A DNA stretch of 54,360 nucleotides from an uncultured Bacteroides sp. (GCA_949289265.1 CASENE010000082.1:1-54360); one strand, 5' to 3'; numbered from the stretch's first letter, positions 8,126 to 17,289 are shown. A program made the numbers and translations. The notes: generated by a model from the sequence alone, not told the origin.

Positions 8126-8691
8126 ACCACGTCAAATTCATACGTACCGATATCCACCACGTCTCCCTTCTTAAAGGCCGTCGGCACGTGGGGGACTAAC
8201 TCCACATCATTCACCAGGCAGCCGTTGGTGCTGTCCAAGTCTACCAAACACCAGGCGCGCCCCTGCTTCACAAACTTCCCGTGCCGCCGCGATATCAGGT
8301 CGAAGTCCTTCAACTGGGCGGCATATTCACCTTCCTTCCGCCCGATGATGGCACCGTCGCGGGGAATCAACACCACGTCTCCGCCCCGCCAGCGCAGCCT
8401 GGGGACACGTCCCTTGCCGGTGCTATGCGCATCGTCCCCGCCCGCTGCATCTGTTTCCTGCCGGCTGTTGCCCACAGGATCCGATGAGACAGTTCGATGG
8501 GGCTCCGCCACACGCACGGCATTCCCGCATGATACCATAGCGCCACCGCAAGTGCCGCAAAAGTTTCCGCAACCGACGGCGCCGCAGTTGACGCACTCCA
8601 GCAACTCCACACCGCACATGTCGCAATATTTACTGTCGTCCGGTATCATTTCGCCACACGAAGGGCATTCTATTTCTTTCATATTCGTCAT
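8122..8691 (-). CDS. Zinc-ribbon and FHA-domain protein
   Basis: The N-terminus carries two CxxC ribbons (CPSCGEMIPDDSKYCDMCG, then CVNCG...CGTCGG). After a Ser/Gly-rich linker a forkhead-associated domain fills the last ~90 residues. It has the phosphothreonine-binding signature: GRKEGEY with Gly-Arg, LISRRHGKF with Ser and His, and DLDSTNGCLVND. FHA domains recognise phosphothreonine, so this is the likely reader of the kinase in the same operon. The start overlaps the AAA+ gene stop and the end overlaps the PP2C start, each by an ATGA. A second Met four codons in (8682) could also be the start. Confidence 0.9.
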   Translation of the reverse strand: MTNMKEIECPSCGEMIPDDSKYCDMCGVELLECVNCGAVGCGNFCGTCGGAMVSCGNAVRVAEPHRTVSSDPVGNSRQETDAAGGDDAHSTGKGRVPRLRWRGGDVVLIPRDGAIIGRKEGEYAAQLKDFDLISRRHGKFVKQGRAWCLVDLDSTNGCLVNDVELVPHVPTAFKKGDVVDIGTYEFDVV

Positions 8692-11228
8692 TCTTGGGGG
8701 ATGTCGACGGCCTCGATGGTGGTGAGGGCATCGGGATTAATATCTATGATACTCGTGTCGGAAGCAATGCGGTTGCCCTGCATCTCCACCACCTCATTCA
8801 GCAGGTTGACGGCCTCGCGGGCATTGCCGAAGTGCAGTCCCTTGTTGGCCACCATCTCTTCCATCCGCCTCGACAAGGCTTTCTCGGCCTCCGGCGTCAG
8901 CGTGAACTTCCGCTTTCGGGCATTTATCTTGAATATCTCGGTCAATGCCTCCGCACTGTAGTCGTCTATGTGAAAATGCTTGTTGAACCTGCTCATCAGC
9001 CCCGGGTTTCCCCGCCGTATCAAATCCTCCATCCGGTCTTTATACCCGGCTATCACCACCACGAATTTCCCCTTGTCGTTCTCCATCCGGGTCATTAACG
9101 CATCCAATGCTTCATTGCCCGTATTATTGGTGCTGCCCGGCTGGGGAAGCAGGTTGTATGCCTCGTCGATAAACAGCACGCCGCCCATGGCCTCGTCCAC
9201 AGCCTTATCCATATTCTGTCCGGAAGCATTCACATAGCTCGACAGGATGGTCTTTGCCTCCCGTTCCACCACCTTGTCGCTGGACAATACACCGGCCGCA
9301 TGAAGCACCTGCCCCAGCCGTTTGGCAATCGTGGTTTTTCCCGTCCCCGGATTCCCGGTCAAGATGATGTTGACCGGCTGCAAGGCGGCCGTTCCCAGCC
9401 CGCGCTCCATACGCAGGCGGTTTACCATTGCCACATTGGCCAGCTTACGTATCTCTTGCTTGATATCTTCCATGCCGATAAGGTCGTCCAGCGTGGCTAT
9501 CACCTCGTCCACACTCATCGGCGGATGCTCGTTTTCGCCCGTAAAGTCGGCCATCGTCAGGACAAACTCGCCCGAAACATCAAAGTCCGGACGCTTCATC
9601 TCTTCCTGAATGCGGGTGTTCTGGGCTTTGATGGCCTTGTCGACTGCATTGCGCACCTCGCGGGCATTGGCAAAGTCTTTCTTGCGGGAGATGTACATCT
9701 TCTCGAAAAACTTGTCTATTACCTTGTCGGCCTGCTCATCCAGCGTATATCCTTGAGCCTTCACCATGCGGCGGGCTATTTCGGTCAGTTCCGCTCCATT
9801 GTAGTCCCGGAAATGGATGGTCGTATTAAACCGCGAGGAAATGCCCGGATTGGCCGTGGCAAAGACTCCCATCTCACGCGGATAGCCGGCCAGAATTACC
9901 ACCAACTTGCCCCGGCGGTCTTCCACATTCTTGATAAGCGCAGTCACGGCCTCGTTGCCAAACGTGTCGTTCTCGCCGCCCCACATGTCATAAGCCTCGT
10001 CGATAAAGAGCACGCCGCCCATGGCACGGTCGAACACGGCATCCACCTTAGGCCCGGTATGCCCCATATACTGCCCCTTCAGGTCCTTCGGCGCCACCTC
10101 CACCAGCTGTCCGGAAGGCAAAATGCCCATGGCGCTCAACGCATCGGCAAACACGCGCGCCATCGTAGTCTTGCCCGTACCCGGATTGCCCAGAAACAGG
10201 TAATGGTCTTTCAGTTCGTAGGTCTTGTCCGGATGCAGTTTCTGGAACGATTTGATGGAATTGACAATCCCCACCATCGTGTTTTTGATTTCATCCACCC
10301 CTACGTATTTGTCAAACTCCTGCATCACCTCCTCCAGCGTTTTCGGGACATATTCGCGCCCCGTCACGTCATCGGCCACCACCTCCGTGGGCACCTTTCC
10401 CCGGGAACGTCTCGAGGCCATCATCATCAGCTCATTGGCCTTGGAGGCAGCCAGATGCGCATTCCCGAACTTGTCCGAATGCCGCCGCTCGTAGTTGAAC
10501 ACACGACACAGTTTTTCCCGGGCTGCCTGGGCCAAGGACAAGTTATAGTTGTCGCGCAGTATGGCCTCGCATATCTGAGCCACTTCCGTGGGAGAATACT
10601 CCGGCAAACGGATGTTCAGGGCAAACTGGTTCTTAAGCTCCGGGCGTTTGTCCACATAATCCTGAAATTCCTGCGAGCCACTGACAATGATGACAAGGCG
10701 GTCGTCTCCACTCAACAGCCTCAACCGCGAGTTCTCAAAGATATACTCCAGCGCTGTTCCTGTCAGTTCCTCTTCCTTGTCAGCCGGCAGCAACTTGTGG
10801 GCATCGTCCAGCACTATGGCCTTGAGCGGCTTCTCCGCCAGGTCCAAGGTCTCGATGACGAGGGGAGAAAACGTCTCGCATTCTTCGGCCTTGAACATAC
10901 CCTCCTGACGCATGTAATCGCCCACGGCAAACAGCAGACGGCTCTTCCCGCTGCCCGAAGGCCCGGTGATGAGAACATTCATGTTGATGCTGTTCAATAC
11001 CGACTTGCCACGCTGGCTGATAATGGTCTTGACGGTACCCACCAACTCGCGCACCTTGTTTTTAGGCACATCGAGTCCCACCAATTCATCCAGGATATCT
11101 TTTTTAGACACGGGCAGGTAGGGCTTCACCGACGAATCCATCTTTGCCACAACCAGTTCCTCGCCACAGAAGCGGCAATACCGGGCCTGCTCACGATTGC
11201 TTTTCTTACATTTTTCACATGTTTTCAT
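8688..11228 (-). CDS. Triple AAA+ ATPase of CbxX/SpoVK type with zinc ribbon
   Basis: The 846-aa protein starts with a zinc ribbon (Cys 4, 7, 18, 21). Module 1 has Walker A GPSGSGKS (89-96) and a weak Walker B (IVLDDAH), so it looks divergent. Modules 2 and 3 are CbxX/CfqX-type AAA+: GNPGTGKT at 347-354 with VLFIDEAYD at 406-414, and GNPGTGKT at 625-632 with VLFIDEAYN at 684-692. Each of the two has a second-region AGYP/AGYK motif and an SRFN arginine-finger segment. Relatives include SpoVK, the Rubisco activase CbbX and EccA of type VII secretion, all of which remodel protein partners. The target here is unknown. It is encoded between a membrane protein (three bases upstream) and the FHA gene (four-base overlap), in an operon with kinase and phosphatase. 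Confidence 0.9.
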   Translation of the reverse strand: MKTCEKCKKSNREQARYCRFCGEELVVAKMDSSVKPYLPVSKKDILDELVGLDVPKNKVRELVGTVKTIISQRGKSVLNSINMNVLITGPSGSGKSRLLFAVGDYMRQEGMFKAEECETFSPLVIETLDLAEKPLKAIVLDDAHKLLPADKEEELTGTALEYIFENSRLRLLSGDDRLVIIVSGSQEFQDYVDKRPELKNQFALNIRLPEYSPTEVAQICEAILRDNYNLSLAQAAREKLCRVFNYERRHSDKFGNAHLAASKANELMMMASRRSRGKVPTEVVADDVTGREYVPKTLEEVMQEFDKYVGVDEIKNTMVGIVNSIKSFQKLHPDKTYELKDHYLFLGNPGTGKTTMARVFADALSAMGILPSGQLVEVAPKDLKGQYMGHTGPKVDAVFDRAMGGVLFIDEAYDMWGGENDTFGNEAVTALIKNVEDRRGKLVVILAGYPREMGVFATANPGISSRFNTTIHFRDYNGAELTEIARRMVKAQGYTLDEQADKVIDKFFEKMYISRKKDFANAREVRNAVDKAIKAQNTRIQEEMKRPDFDVSGEFVLTMADFTGENEHPPMSVDEVIATLDDLIGMEDIKQEIRKLANVAMVNRLRMERGLGTAALQPVNIILTGNPGTGKTTIAKRLGQVLHAAGVLSSDKVVEREAKTILSSYVNASGQNMDKAVDEAMGGVLFIDEAYNLLPQPGSTNNTGNEALDALMTRMENDKGKFVVVIAGYKDRMEDLIRRGNPGLMSRFNKHFHIDDYSAEALTEIFKINARKRKFTLTPEAEKALSRRMEEMVANKGLHFGNAREAVNLLNEVVEMQGNRIASDTSIIDINPDALTTIEAVDIPQE

Positions 11229-11231
11229 AAC

Positions 11232-12101
11232 TCAATCCACTCTTGTTCCGAAATCATTGACATGAATGGTACGCCCGCTTTCGTCCGTAGTCCGGTGCCG
11301 GGCATTGCCCGCTTTCCCGAAAAACCAGAAAAGGAAAACTGCGCAACAAACTACGAACAGGAAATTCTTCAGCACGCCTATGAAGGCAATGGTGGCAACC
11401 ACCATGCCCAAACCGCATACGACATAGACCATCACGTCGCCCGCGCCGTCCAGCCGGCCTACGACTTTATACATCTTCAGGGAATTGTATTGCAAAGCAA
11501 GCGTGACCCCGAACAACAAAGTGAAAGGAACGGCCCGCAAATAACCCACATCGTCCGGATTGCACCACCAATAAGCGTCGGAACCCAACGTTAGTGCCGC
11601 GCCAAATTCAAGCAAGGCAATGCCACAGACGCAAATCACAAAAAGCAGACGGAGGAAATAGGGGGATGACTTCTCGAACACGCCCATGATAAACACGATG
11701 AGTGCCAACAGGGTCAGCACCAAGCCCGCAATGGCCGGGGTGGATGTAAAATAGAAATCGCCCAGCACAGAGTTGCGGAGTTTGTTCTTCAGCCCCAAGT
11801 GCGCGTCTTTGCCCATATCGTCCACCACCTCCAACTCTTTATCAGGCCAAATGACGTGATAATACTTCCCTTCATACTCCATGATAATCTCGTCGTCGGA
11901 CACCGGCGGCACGGCCTCGAATTCATAACCGTTTTCCACATAGATGTCCTTGGGCGGCTTAGCATCTTCCCACCGGCCGTCGACCAGTTCATACTGCACG
12001 ACGCGAATCTTGCCTTCCTTCCCGTTGACCACATAACGCTGGCCCATCGCCGACAGGCTGCCCAGCCACATGACCAGCAAAAACAATAACCACTTTTTCA
12101 T
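11232..12101 (-). CDS. Membrane protein with signal peptide and periplasmic N-domain
   Basis: The 289-aa product begins with a signal peptide (MKKWLLFLLVMWLGSLSAMG). About 90 polar residues follow (YVVNGKEGKIRVVQYELVDGRW to GKYYHVIWPDKELEVVDD). Then come roughly six hydrophobic segments (such as AGLVLTLLALIVFIMGVF, LRLLFVICVCGIALLEFGA, VVCGLGMVVATIAFIGVL, FLFVVCCAVFLFWFFG) and a short cytoplasmic tail. No family is recognised. Between the kinase and AAA+ genes, with gaps of only 18 and 3 bases, it is probably part of the same membrane-bound complex, perhaps a sensor or anchor. Confidence 0.7.
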   Translation of the reverse strand: MKKWLLFLLVMWLGSLSAMGQRYVVNGKEGKIRVVQYELVDGRWEDAKPPKDIYVENGYEFEAVPPVSDDEIIMEYEGKYYHVIWPDKELEVVDDMGKDAHLGLKNKLRNSVLGDFYFTSTPAIAGLVLTLLALIVFIMGVFEKSSPYFLRLLFVICVCGIALLEFGAALTLGSDAYWWCNPDDVGYLRAVPFTLLFGVTLALQYNSLKMYKVVGRLDGAGDVMVYVVCGLGMVVATIAFIGVLKNFLFVVCCAVFLFWFFGKAGNARHRTTDESGRTIHVNDFGTRVD

Positions 12102-12119
12102 ATCCTTACCTGTTAACGT

Positions 12120-15100
12120 CTACATGGTGTCCTGCCAAAGTCCCGAAACCGGAGACTCTTCTTCCTCCAACGTGTCCCCGTTCTTGGGCGTATCACTCTT
12201 CTCTACCTGTTCCGCAGCAGGCTTTTCAGCCTTAGCCGGTTCTTTCCTGCCGACACTCTTCGTCGCCTTCTTGTCCACCTTGTCGGAAACGGCTTTCAGC
12301 GGAGTAGCCAGGAAAACAACCGAATGCTGGATGCCTCTGCGGTCATCATAATATCCCTCCATTCGGTGCTCCCGCTTGTCATATTCGGCTCGCAACATTT
12401 GTTTGCCCAATTCATGCTCCACAGGATAGAACGTGAAAGACTTGGGCAGCGTGTCTTGCCTGCTATACACCTGCCCCTTTGCTTCCACCGGAGCCTGGCC
12501 CGCAATGACCATCGTGCCGAAGATGTGCTTGCCGTCGGCCACAGAGTCAATGTGGCAGACAATGCGGGTGCTGCCGCTTTCATATTTGGCTTCCCACTTG
12601 CCCAGCACCCATTGTCCCTTTTGAGCCTGGACAGCCTCCGCTTCGGCAGTCCACGAACGGCTTCCGCTGACTTGCGGCGTAATGAGATACCACAACGCGA
12701 ATATCATCCACGCGATGGAAATCCACTGCCACCCCACAAAACTGAGGTTGTCCCGGTTGGTCTTGTCATAGCTCTGCTGCATCTGTGAATACTTGGTCAC
12801 CACGTTGTCCAGCACGTCGTCTTCCTGGCGGTAGGCATAGTAGAGGGCGTCCAACTGGCGATATTCAAATTCATCTCCGCGGATCACCTTGCCTTCCGTA
12901 TCGACCTTCTCACGCTTGAAGAGGTAATAAATGGACACGAAAGCCGCCAGCAACAACAACGCTGCCACGCAGAAAGCCAGCACGCCCGGGAACCACCGGA
13001 AACCGACATAGAGCAACCCGGCACATACCACTCCGCCGACCGCAGCGGGAATAAGTCCGTTCCAGAATCCCCACAGACGGGTCTGGAACACCAGCAGGCC
13101 GACAAAGCAAATGCCGGTGGCTGCCCAGAAATGCCCCTTGATGGGATTGACCTCCGGCAACCCGAAGATCCAAGCACCCAACAGCACCATCACGGTAGGC
13201 AAGATGCCCAGGACGAGGAAAACATTGCGCTTGGTCGTCACCCGCTTCTCGCTCTTATGGAGTTTTCCGGCTGCCTGGTCTATCTGGCGGATGGCTGTCG
13301 CATAACGGGCCACGTAATAATTCTTAGGGGCATATTTCTCCAGGAACTCCACATAGCGGGCAGTCTCTCTTTCATAAGTGAACTGAGGAGACAAGTCCAG
13401 CCTGGGATTCTCCTGGAAGGAAACAGCCAGCCAGGCATCCAGCCAAGGCACCACACGCCCCTGGGAATTCATCCAACGGACTTTCTCGCCCAAGGCCTGT
13501 GCCACGGTTTCGCGCGGCAGCTTATCCACATCTTGCAACGAAGCCAGCAAGCGGCCCTCGAGGGGATAAACAGGCGCATGCCCCAGGAAACCGGCCACCG
13601 ACTTATAGGCCCCGATAATCGTATCATACGGCCCGGCTTTCTGCCGGTTCTCCTCGTTCTCCGTGTCCATGCAATAGCGGTTCCATTCCAGGAAGCGGGC
13701 ATAAGCCTCGCCACGGGCACGCAGATAATCGCCCACGGGCGTGCGGTCCATGTCGCCAAACTCGACCACCAGGGCTCCCGTTTCCGCTTCGCCCAGCACC
13801 ATGGCATTCAGGCGGCTGTTCAGATACTCTCCCACCTGCTCGATGGTGTAACAGCGTCCCTTGGCCCGAGGGTCGGTGTCAAACCCAAGGTCTGCCTGCG
13901 GGTCAAGCTCATAGGCAATGCGGTAGGCGGAAGTCGCGTTGAAATAGATGGACTCCACGTCGTCGGAAGCGTTGTCGTGGAGCAGGCGGATTTTCCCGGC
14001 CAAGGCCGGGTTACGGCTGGCCAGCCAGACTATCAGGGCCTTGCTGCGCAGCAGGTGATAATTGGAGGCATGCAAGGTTCCTTCCCGACGATAGGCAGCC
14101 AGCAGGTCGGCCACCGTCTCCGCATTCACCCAGCCTTCGCTGGTATAAACCGGGAAAATCATGTCGGGATTCAGCAACACGGCCAGGTAATAGCAGGCTA
14201 TGAAGCCGTTGATTTCCTTCTCGCCGGTGTCAAACTGCTCCGAGTCGATGTATTCGCGCACGGCGGCAATGGTCTTGTCCATCTTCAGCGCGTGCAGATA
14301 CACCATCAGGTTCGAGTCGGGACGCAATACCTCCTCCGCCATCCTGGCATGATGCTGGAAGATGGCAAGGCTTATCTCTTGCGGGTCTGTATGATGTCCG
14401 CCCATCGGGTCTACGTAGTCCATGGACGGATCGAGCATGTAAGCCACTGCCATCAGCCCGGCCTCCTGGTTGGACGGATACACCTTCTCCACAATCTCCT
14501 CGACGTTGACGGCCACCTCGTTGCGCCCAGTCTCTTCCAGCCAGCGGGTGATGCGGCCGGAATAAAGATATTTCTTCCCCAACACCTTGTCCTCGAGCAG
14601 CAGGCGGGCCAGTTCGGACGGAGAATGGGCCACCAGATTCTTGGCGGCATTGAAAACAATGTGGAAATCCACGGAAACCTCCGGACGGTCGCCTGCATCC
14701 AGGTTCTCGCCTTTGGCCCACCGGCGGATGTCGTCGAAGGTCGCCCGGTCGCTCATCTTGAGGCGCGTCAACGCCCGGATGAGCGAGGCCATGTGCGGCG
14801 ACAAGTCTTCCGGCATCGGCAAGGTCTCGTTCAGTTTCGAGCGCAACAACTGCGACTCATTGGCCGTCAGCTTGGCCTTGCCCATCCACAGGCAGAGCAG
14901 CGACACGCCCAAAGAGAAATAGTCGCTCTCCACGCCCACTTCGGCAGGCTCGCCCGGCACGTTGGTATAGAACTCCGGAGCCGCATACACCGGCGAGCGC
15001 ATCTCGTCTATCTTGCAGACACCTCCCTGCGGGCATTCCACCGAGATGCCGAAATCGGCCAGCACAATCTGCGTCCGGGCCTTGTCGGCATAGAAGAAGT

Positions 15101-15782
15101 TGGCCGGCTTGATGTCGCGGTGCAGGATGCCGTGCCGCGCCAGAAAGTCGATGGCCGACGCCATCCTGACGGCCACCTGAGCCAGCGTCTTTTCGTCGCC
15201 GGCCAGCACCACCCCGTCCAGCGAACCGCCCTCGCAGAAGTCCATCAGTTCATAGTCGTTTTTCTCGCCCGGACGCAGGGGATTTTGCCACTCGCCGTGA
15301 CTGATGATGTTCACCAGCAGCCCGCTCCCGCTGAGTTGGTGGATTTTCTCCAATATCGCGTGGTTGGGGCGGTGTTCCGGGTCGTAATAATAGAGTTTGA
15401 GCACATATCTCTTTCCCCCGTGGCTCACGGTGAAAATAATGGCCTCGCCCGATGAATCGGAAAGGACACTCTCGTTCTGATACGCCGTCCCATCCAGCAC
15501 AAACATCGACGGCCACTCCTGCCCCGCCGATGCCTGGATGTCTTGCGACAGATGTTGCCGAATGCCTTTGTCGTCCTTCTTTTCAAACGGACGCAGATTT
15601 CCCTCCGCGCCGGCCGGAGCCGCACGCCGCGAAGCTCTCCCCGTGGCATGGGCATCTGTCCGGTCGGCCTTGCCCGTGGCATGAACATCCCCGCCGCGAA
15701 CGGCTTTGCCCGTGGCATGGACATCCGCCTCGTCAGAGGCCGGACGCCTGCGGGCGCCTACTGTTTTATGATCGTCAGACAT
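12120..15782 (-). CDS. Large membrane-anchored Hanks-type Ser/Thr protein kinase
   Basis: This is a 1220-residue protein. The N-terminus has three degenerate ~11-residue repeats around HATGKA/HATGRA (residues 22-50). A eukaryote-like kinase domain follows (~97-370): Lys 129 in YVLKLYYY, HRDIKPAN (221-228), DFG (243-245) and APE (268-270), all catalytic residues present. A long helical region (~370-850) has no recognised domain. Several membrane segments occur at about 854-965 and 1018-1037, then a soluble C-terminal domain and a Lys/Glu-rich tail. It should phosphorylate Ser/Thr on cytoplasmic targets, with the FHA protein as reader and the PP2C enzyme as eraser from the same operon. The length and the middle region are unusual for a PknB-type kinase, and no PASTA repeats are visible. 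Confidence 0.9.
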   Translation of the reverse strand: MSDDHKTVGARRRPASDEADVHATGKAVRGGDVHATGKADRTDAHATGRASRRAAPAGAEGNLRPFEKKDDKGIRQHLSQDIQASAGQEWPSMFVLDGTAYQNESVLSDSSGEAIIFTVSHGGKRYVLKLYYYDPEHRPNHAILEKIHQLSGSGLLVNIISHGEWQNPLRPGEKNDYELMDFCEGGSLDGVVLAGDEKTLAQVAVRMASAIDFLARHGILHRDIKPANFFYADKARTQIVLADFGISVECPQGGVCKIDEMRSPVYAAPEFYTNVPGEPAEVGVESDYFSLGVSLLCLWMGKAKLTANESQLLRSKLNETLPMPEDLSPHMASLIRALTRLKMSDRATFDDIRRWAKGENLDAGDRPEVSVDFHIVFNAAKNLVAHSPSELARLLLEDKVLGKKYLYSGRITRWLEETGRNEVAVNVEEIVEKVYPSNQEAGLMAVAYMLDPSMDYVDPMGGHHTDPQEISLAIFQHHARMAEEVLRPDSNLMVYLHALKMDKTIAAVREYIDSEQFDTGEKEINGFIACYYLAVLLNPDMIFPVYTSEGWVNAETVADLLAAYRREGTLHASNYHLLRSKALIVWLASRNPALAGKIRLLHDNASDDVESIYFNATSAYRIAYELDPQADLGFDTDPRAKGRCYTIEQVGEYLNSRLNAMVLGEAETGALVVEFGDMDRTPVGDYLRARGEAYARFLEWNRYCMDTENEENRQKAGPYDTIIGAYKSVAGFLGHAPVYPLEGRLLASLQDVDKLPRETVAQALGEKVRWMNSQGRVVPWLDAWLAVSFQENPRLDLSPQFTYERETARYVEFLEKYAPKNYYVARYATAIRQIDQAAGKLHKSEKRVTTKRNVFLVLGILPTVMVLLGAWIFGLPEVNPIKGHFWAATGICFVGLLVFQTRLWGFWNGLIPAAVGGVVCAGLLYVGFRWFPGVLAFCVAALLLLAAFVSIYYLFKREKVDTEGKVIRGDEFEYRQLDALYYAYRQEDDVLDNVVTKYSQMQQSYDKTNRDNLSFVGWQWISIAWMIFALWYLITPQVSGSRSWTAEAEAVQAQKGQWVLGKWEAKYESGSTRIVCHIDSVADGKHIFGTMVIAGQAPVEAKGQVYSRQDTLPKSFTFYPVEHELGKQMLRAEYDKREHRMEGYYDDRRGIQHSVVFLATPLKAVSDKVDKKATKSVGRKEPAKAEKPAAEQVEKSDTPKNGDTLEEEESPVSGLWQDTM

Positions 15783-15816
15783 AGTTTCTTGGAATTATTT
15801 TTTAGCTTCATATCCA

Positions 15817-15999
15817 TCAGGGTTGCGTCGGCTGTTGCGCGTCGGCACTATTCCTGGTAAAAAGACGGACTATCCAGCGCACGATGTAATAGACGGCAAT
15901 GAAGGCCAACAGAAAGAAAATGATAGCCCCGCCCAATGCACGCAAAGCGGTTACTCCGGTGCCGAAGCCGCTCCATAAAAAGCGAATAAAATTCTTCAT
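15817..15999 (-). CDS. Small single-pass membrane protein (60 aa)
   Basis: The 60-residue product is MKNFIRFLWSGFG at the start, a strong hydrophobic stretch (ALGGAIIFFLLAFIAVYYIV), then a basic segment RWIVRLF and a Gln/Pro tail. It sits 34 bases upstream of the kinase start on the same strand. No family is recognised. Size and position suggest a small accessory subunit or regulator of the membrane kinase. Confidence 0.6.
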   Translation of the reverse strand: MKNFIRFLWSGFGTGVTALRALGGAIIFFLLAFIAVYYIVRWIVRLFTRNSADAQQPTQP

Positions 16000-16198
16000 A
16001 ACAGTTGTATTTATAAAGTGAATGAAACGAATGAATCATCCTCTCCCGCATGCGCGACACAGCCTAAGCGCCCGAATAGCCACGACTGCCATCCACGGCA
16101 CGCCAGCCAATCGCCCCGGCGTCCCACACCGTCCCAAGGAAACAGATGAATCTTCTCATGAATGCTTGTGTTTGATGGATTATCTTCCGAGAGACCGG

Positions 16199-17164
16199 CT
16201 ATTCGATTTTGAGCGTCTGCTGCTTCACGATATATGCCTGGTTCTGCTCGATGTATTGTTCCGGGGTGATATATACCCACGTGCCCCCTAATTCCGGCTG
16301 CACGCACGCAGAAGGAGTCTGATGGTAAGCCCCGCAATAATTGCACTGCCACACGCAAGACTGATAGTCGCTCATGTCATACTCCGTCTGCAACGTGGCC
16401 ATCTTGCGGGCCGCATAATAATCGCGCTGCTGCTCGGGCGTGAAGTCCGGCGGAGGCGCCATCGCCTCCAGTTCCGCGTTCATCTCGGCCGCCTTCTCCC
16501 GGTAAGCCTCCATCAGCTCATCCAGCGAAACCACCGCATCGTCATACGAGGGACGCCTCGCCTCCTCCACCCGGGAAACAGCCGGCACTTCAGGAACAGC
16601 CACCCCCATGGACTGCAATACATCGGCATACTCGTCCAGCAACGCCCGGTCGCTCTCGCTGAGGCCGGAAGGACCTTGTGTCTGTCCGCCGTTCTCCCGG
16701 AGCGCCTCTATGCGGGCATGAAGCGCAGCCAGGTCTGCGGCCTTGGCCTGCAAAGCCCGGAATGCCGGGTCGTTCCGGGCCGCCTCTTGCGCAAGTTGCC
16801 CCCTGGGAGTCAGCGGCGCATTGCATTTCCGGCAGAAGTTCCGCGCATTGAGCGTGCCGCAAACAGGGCACACAACGCCCTCACGCGACTGGCCGCATTG
16901 CGTGCAGAACTTGGCAGCCGGGGGCATGGCGGCCCCGCAGAAAGAGCATTTTCCCGGCGTGAGCGACCGTCCGCAATGCGGGCAAACGACCGCGCCCGCA
17001 GGCACCGCCCGGTGGCAATGCATGCATTCGCCCAGCGTCGGCTCTGCCGCTCCAAACGTCCTGCTTCTGAAGAAAGCCTTCGTCTGCCCCTGTTTCTTCC
17101 GGGATAGTTTCCGGGCCGATGCCATCCCGCCTTCGCCGTCCTCGTTTTTTAACTGCCTGCTCAT
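16199..17164 (-). CDS. Multi-zinc-ribbon protein, first gene of the signalling cluster
   Basis: From ATG 17164 the product is 321 aa. A basic N-terminus is followed by three tandem zinc ribbons: CMHCH...CPHCG (47-64), CSFCG...CTQCG (73-90) and CPVCG...CRKCN (99-114). A Glu/Ala-rich helical region comes next (~120-265), and a fourth CxxC pair (WQCNYCGAYH) lies before a C-terminal tail. Zinc ribbons also occur at the N-termini of the AAA+ and FHA proteins of this cluster, a shared design that suggests they belong to one assembly. A frame extension to 17311 exists, but it starts upstream of the likely promoter (17282-17289), so 17164 is preferred; Met 14 is another possibility. No enzymatic motif is seen. 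About 200 bases without an evident gene separate it from the next cluster gene. Confidence 0.7.
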   Translation of the reverse strand: MSRQLKNEDGEGGMASARKLSRKKQGQTKAFFRSRTFGAAEPTLGECMHCHRAVPAGAVVCPHCGRSLTPGKCSFCGAAMPPAAKFCTQCGQSREGVVCPVCGTLNARNFCRKCNAPLTPRGQLAQEAARNDPAFRALQAKAADLAALHARIEALRENGGQTQGPSGLSESDRALLDEYADVLQSMGVAVPEVPAVSRVEEARRPSYDDAVVSLDELMEAYREKAAEMNAELEAMAPPPDFTPEQQRDYYAARKMATLQTEYDMSDYQSCVWQCNYCGAYHQTPSACVQPELGGTWVYITPEQYIEQNQAYIVKQQTLKIE

Positions 17165-17281
17165 GGTACGTAAGATTGATGTTGCACAAATCACGTTGGC
17201 TTGAATCCTGTATGCACAGAATCCGACCGAATAAATATCTCTAAACAAAGCGTTGCCCTTTCTAAAAAAGAAAGCACAAGA

Positions 17282-17289
17282 CAAAGATA
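17282..17289 (-). promoter_or_regulatory. Candidate promoter of the zinc-ribbon/kinase cluster
   Basis: On the minus strand TATCTTTG matches the -7 consensus. It lies about 115 bases upstream of ATG 17164, leaving a sizeable 5' leader. No clear -33 box is seen. The surrounding 17165-17500 stretch holds no convincing gene. Confidence 0.4.

Noticed and set aside
9300-11594. Long plus-strand frame opposite the AAA+ gene
   Set aside because: It is antisense to conserved Walker motifs; its length is a by-product of GC-rich codon use on the other strand.
13131-15455. Long plus-strand frame opposite the kinase gene
   Set aside because: Antisense to the kinase domain, with no recognisable features of its own.
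16000-16198. A gene in the gap after the zinc-ribbon gene
   Set aside because: No frame on either strand has convincing composition or motif.
6823-17164. Type VI or type VII secretion locus
   Set aside because: Kinase, FHA, PP2C and CbxX AAA+ are suggestive, but no sheath, tube, VgrG, FtsK/SpoIIIE-like ATPase or WXG100 protein is coded nearby.
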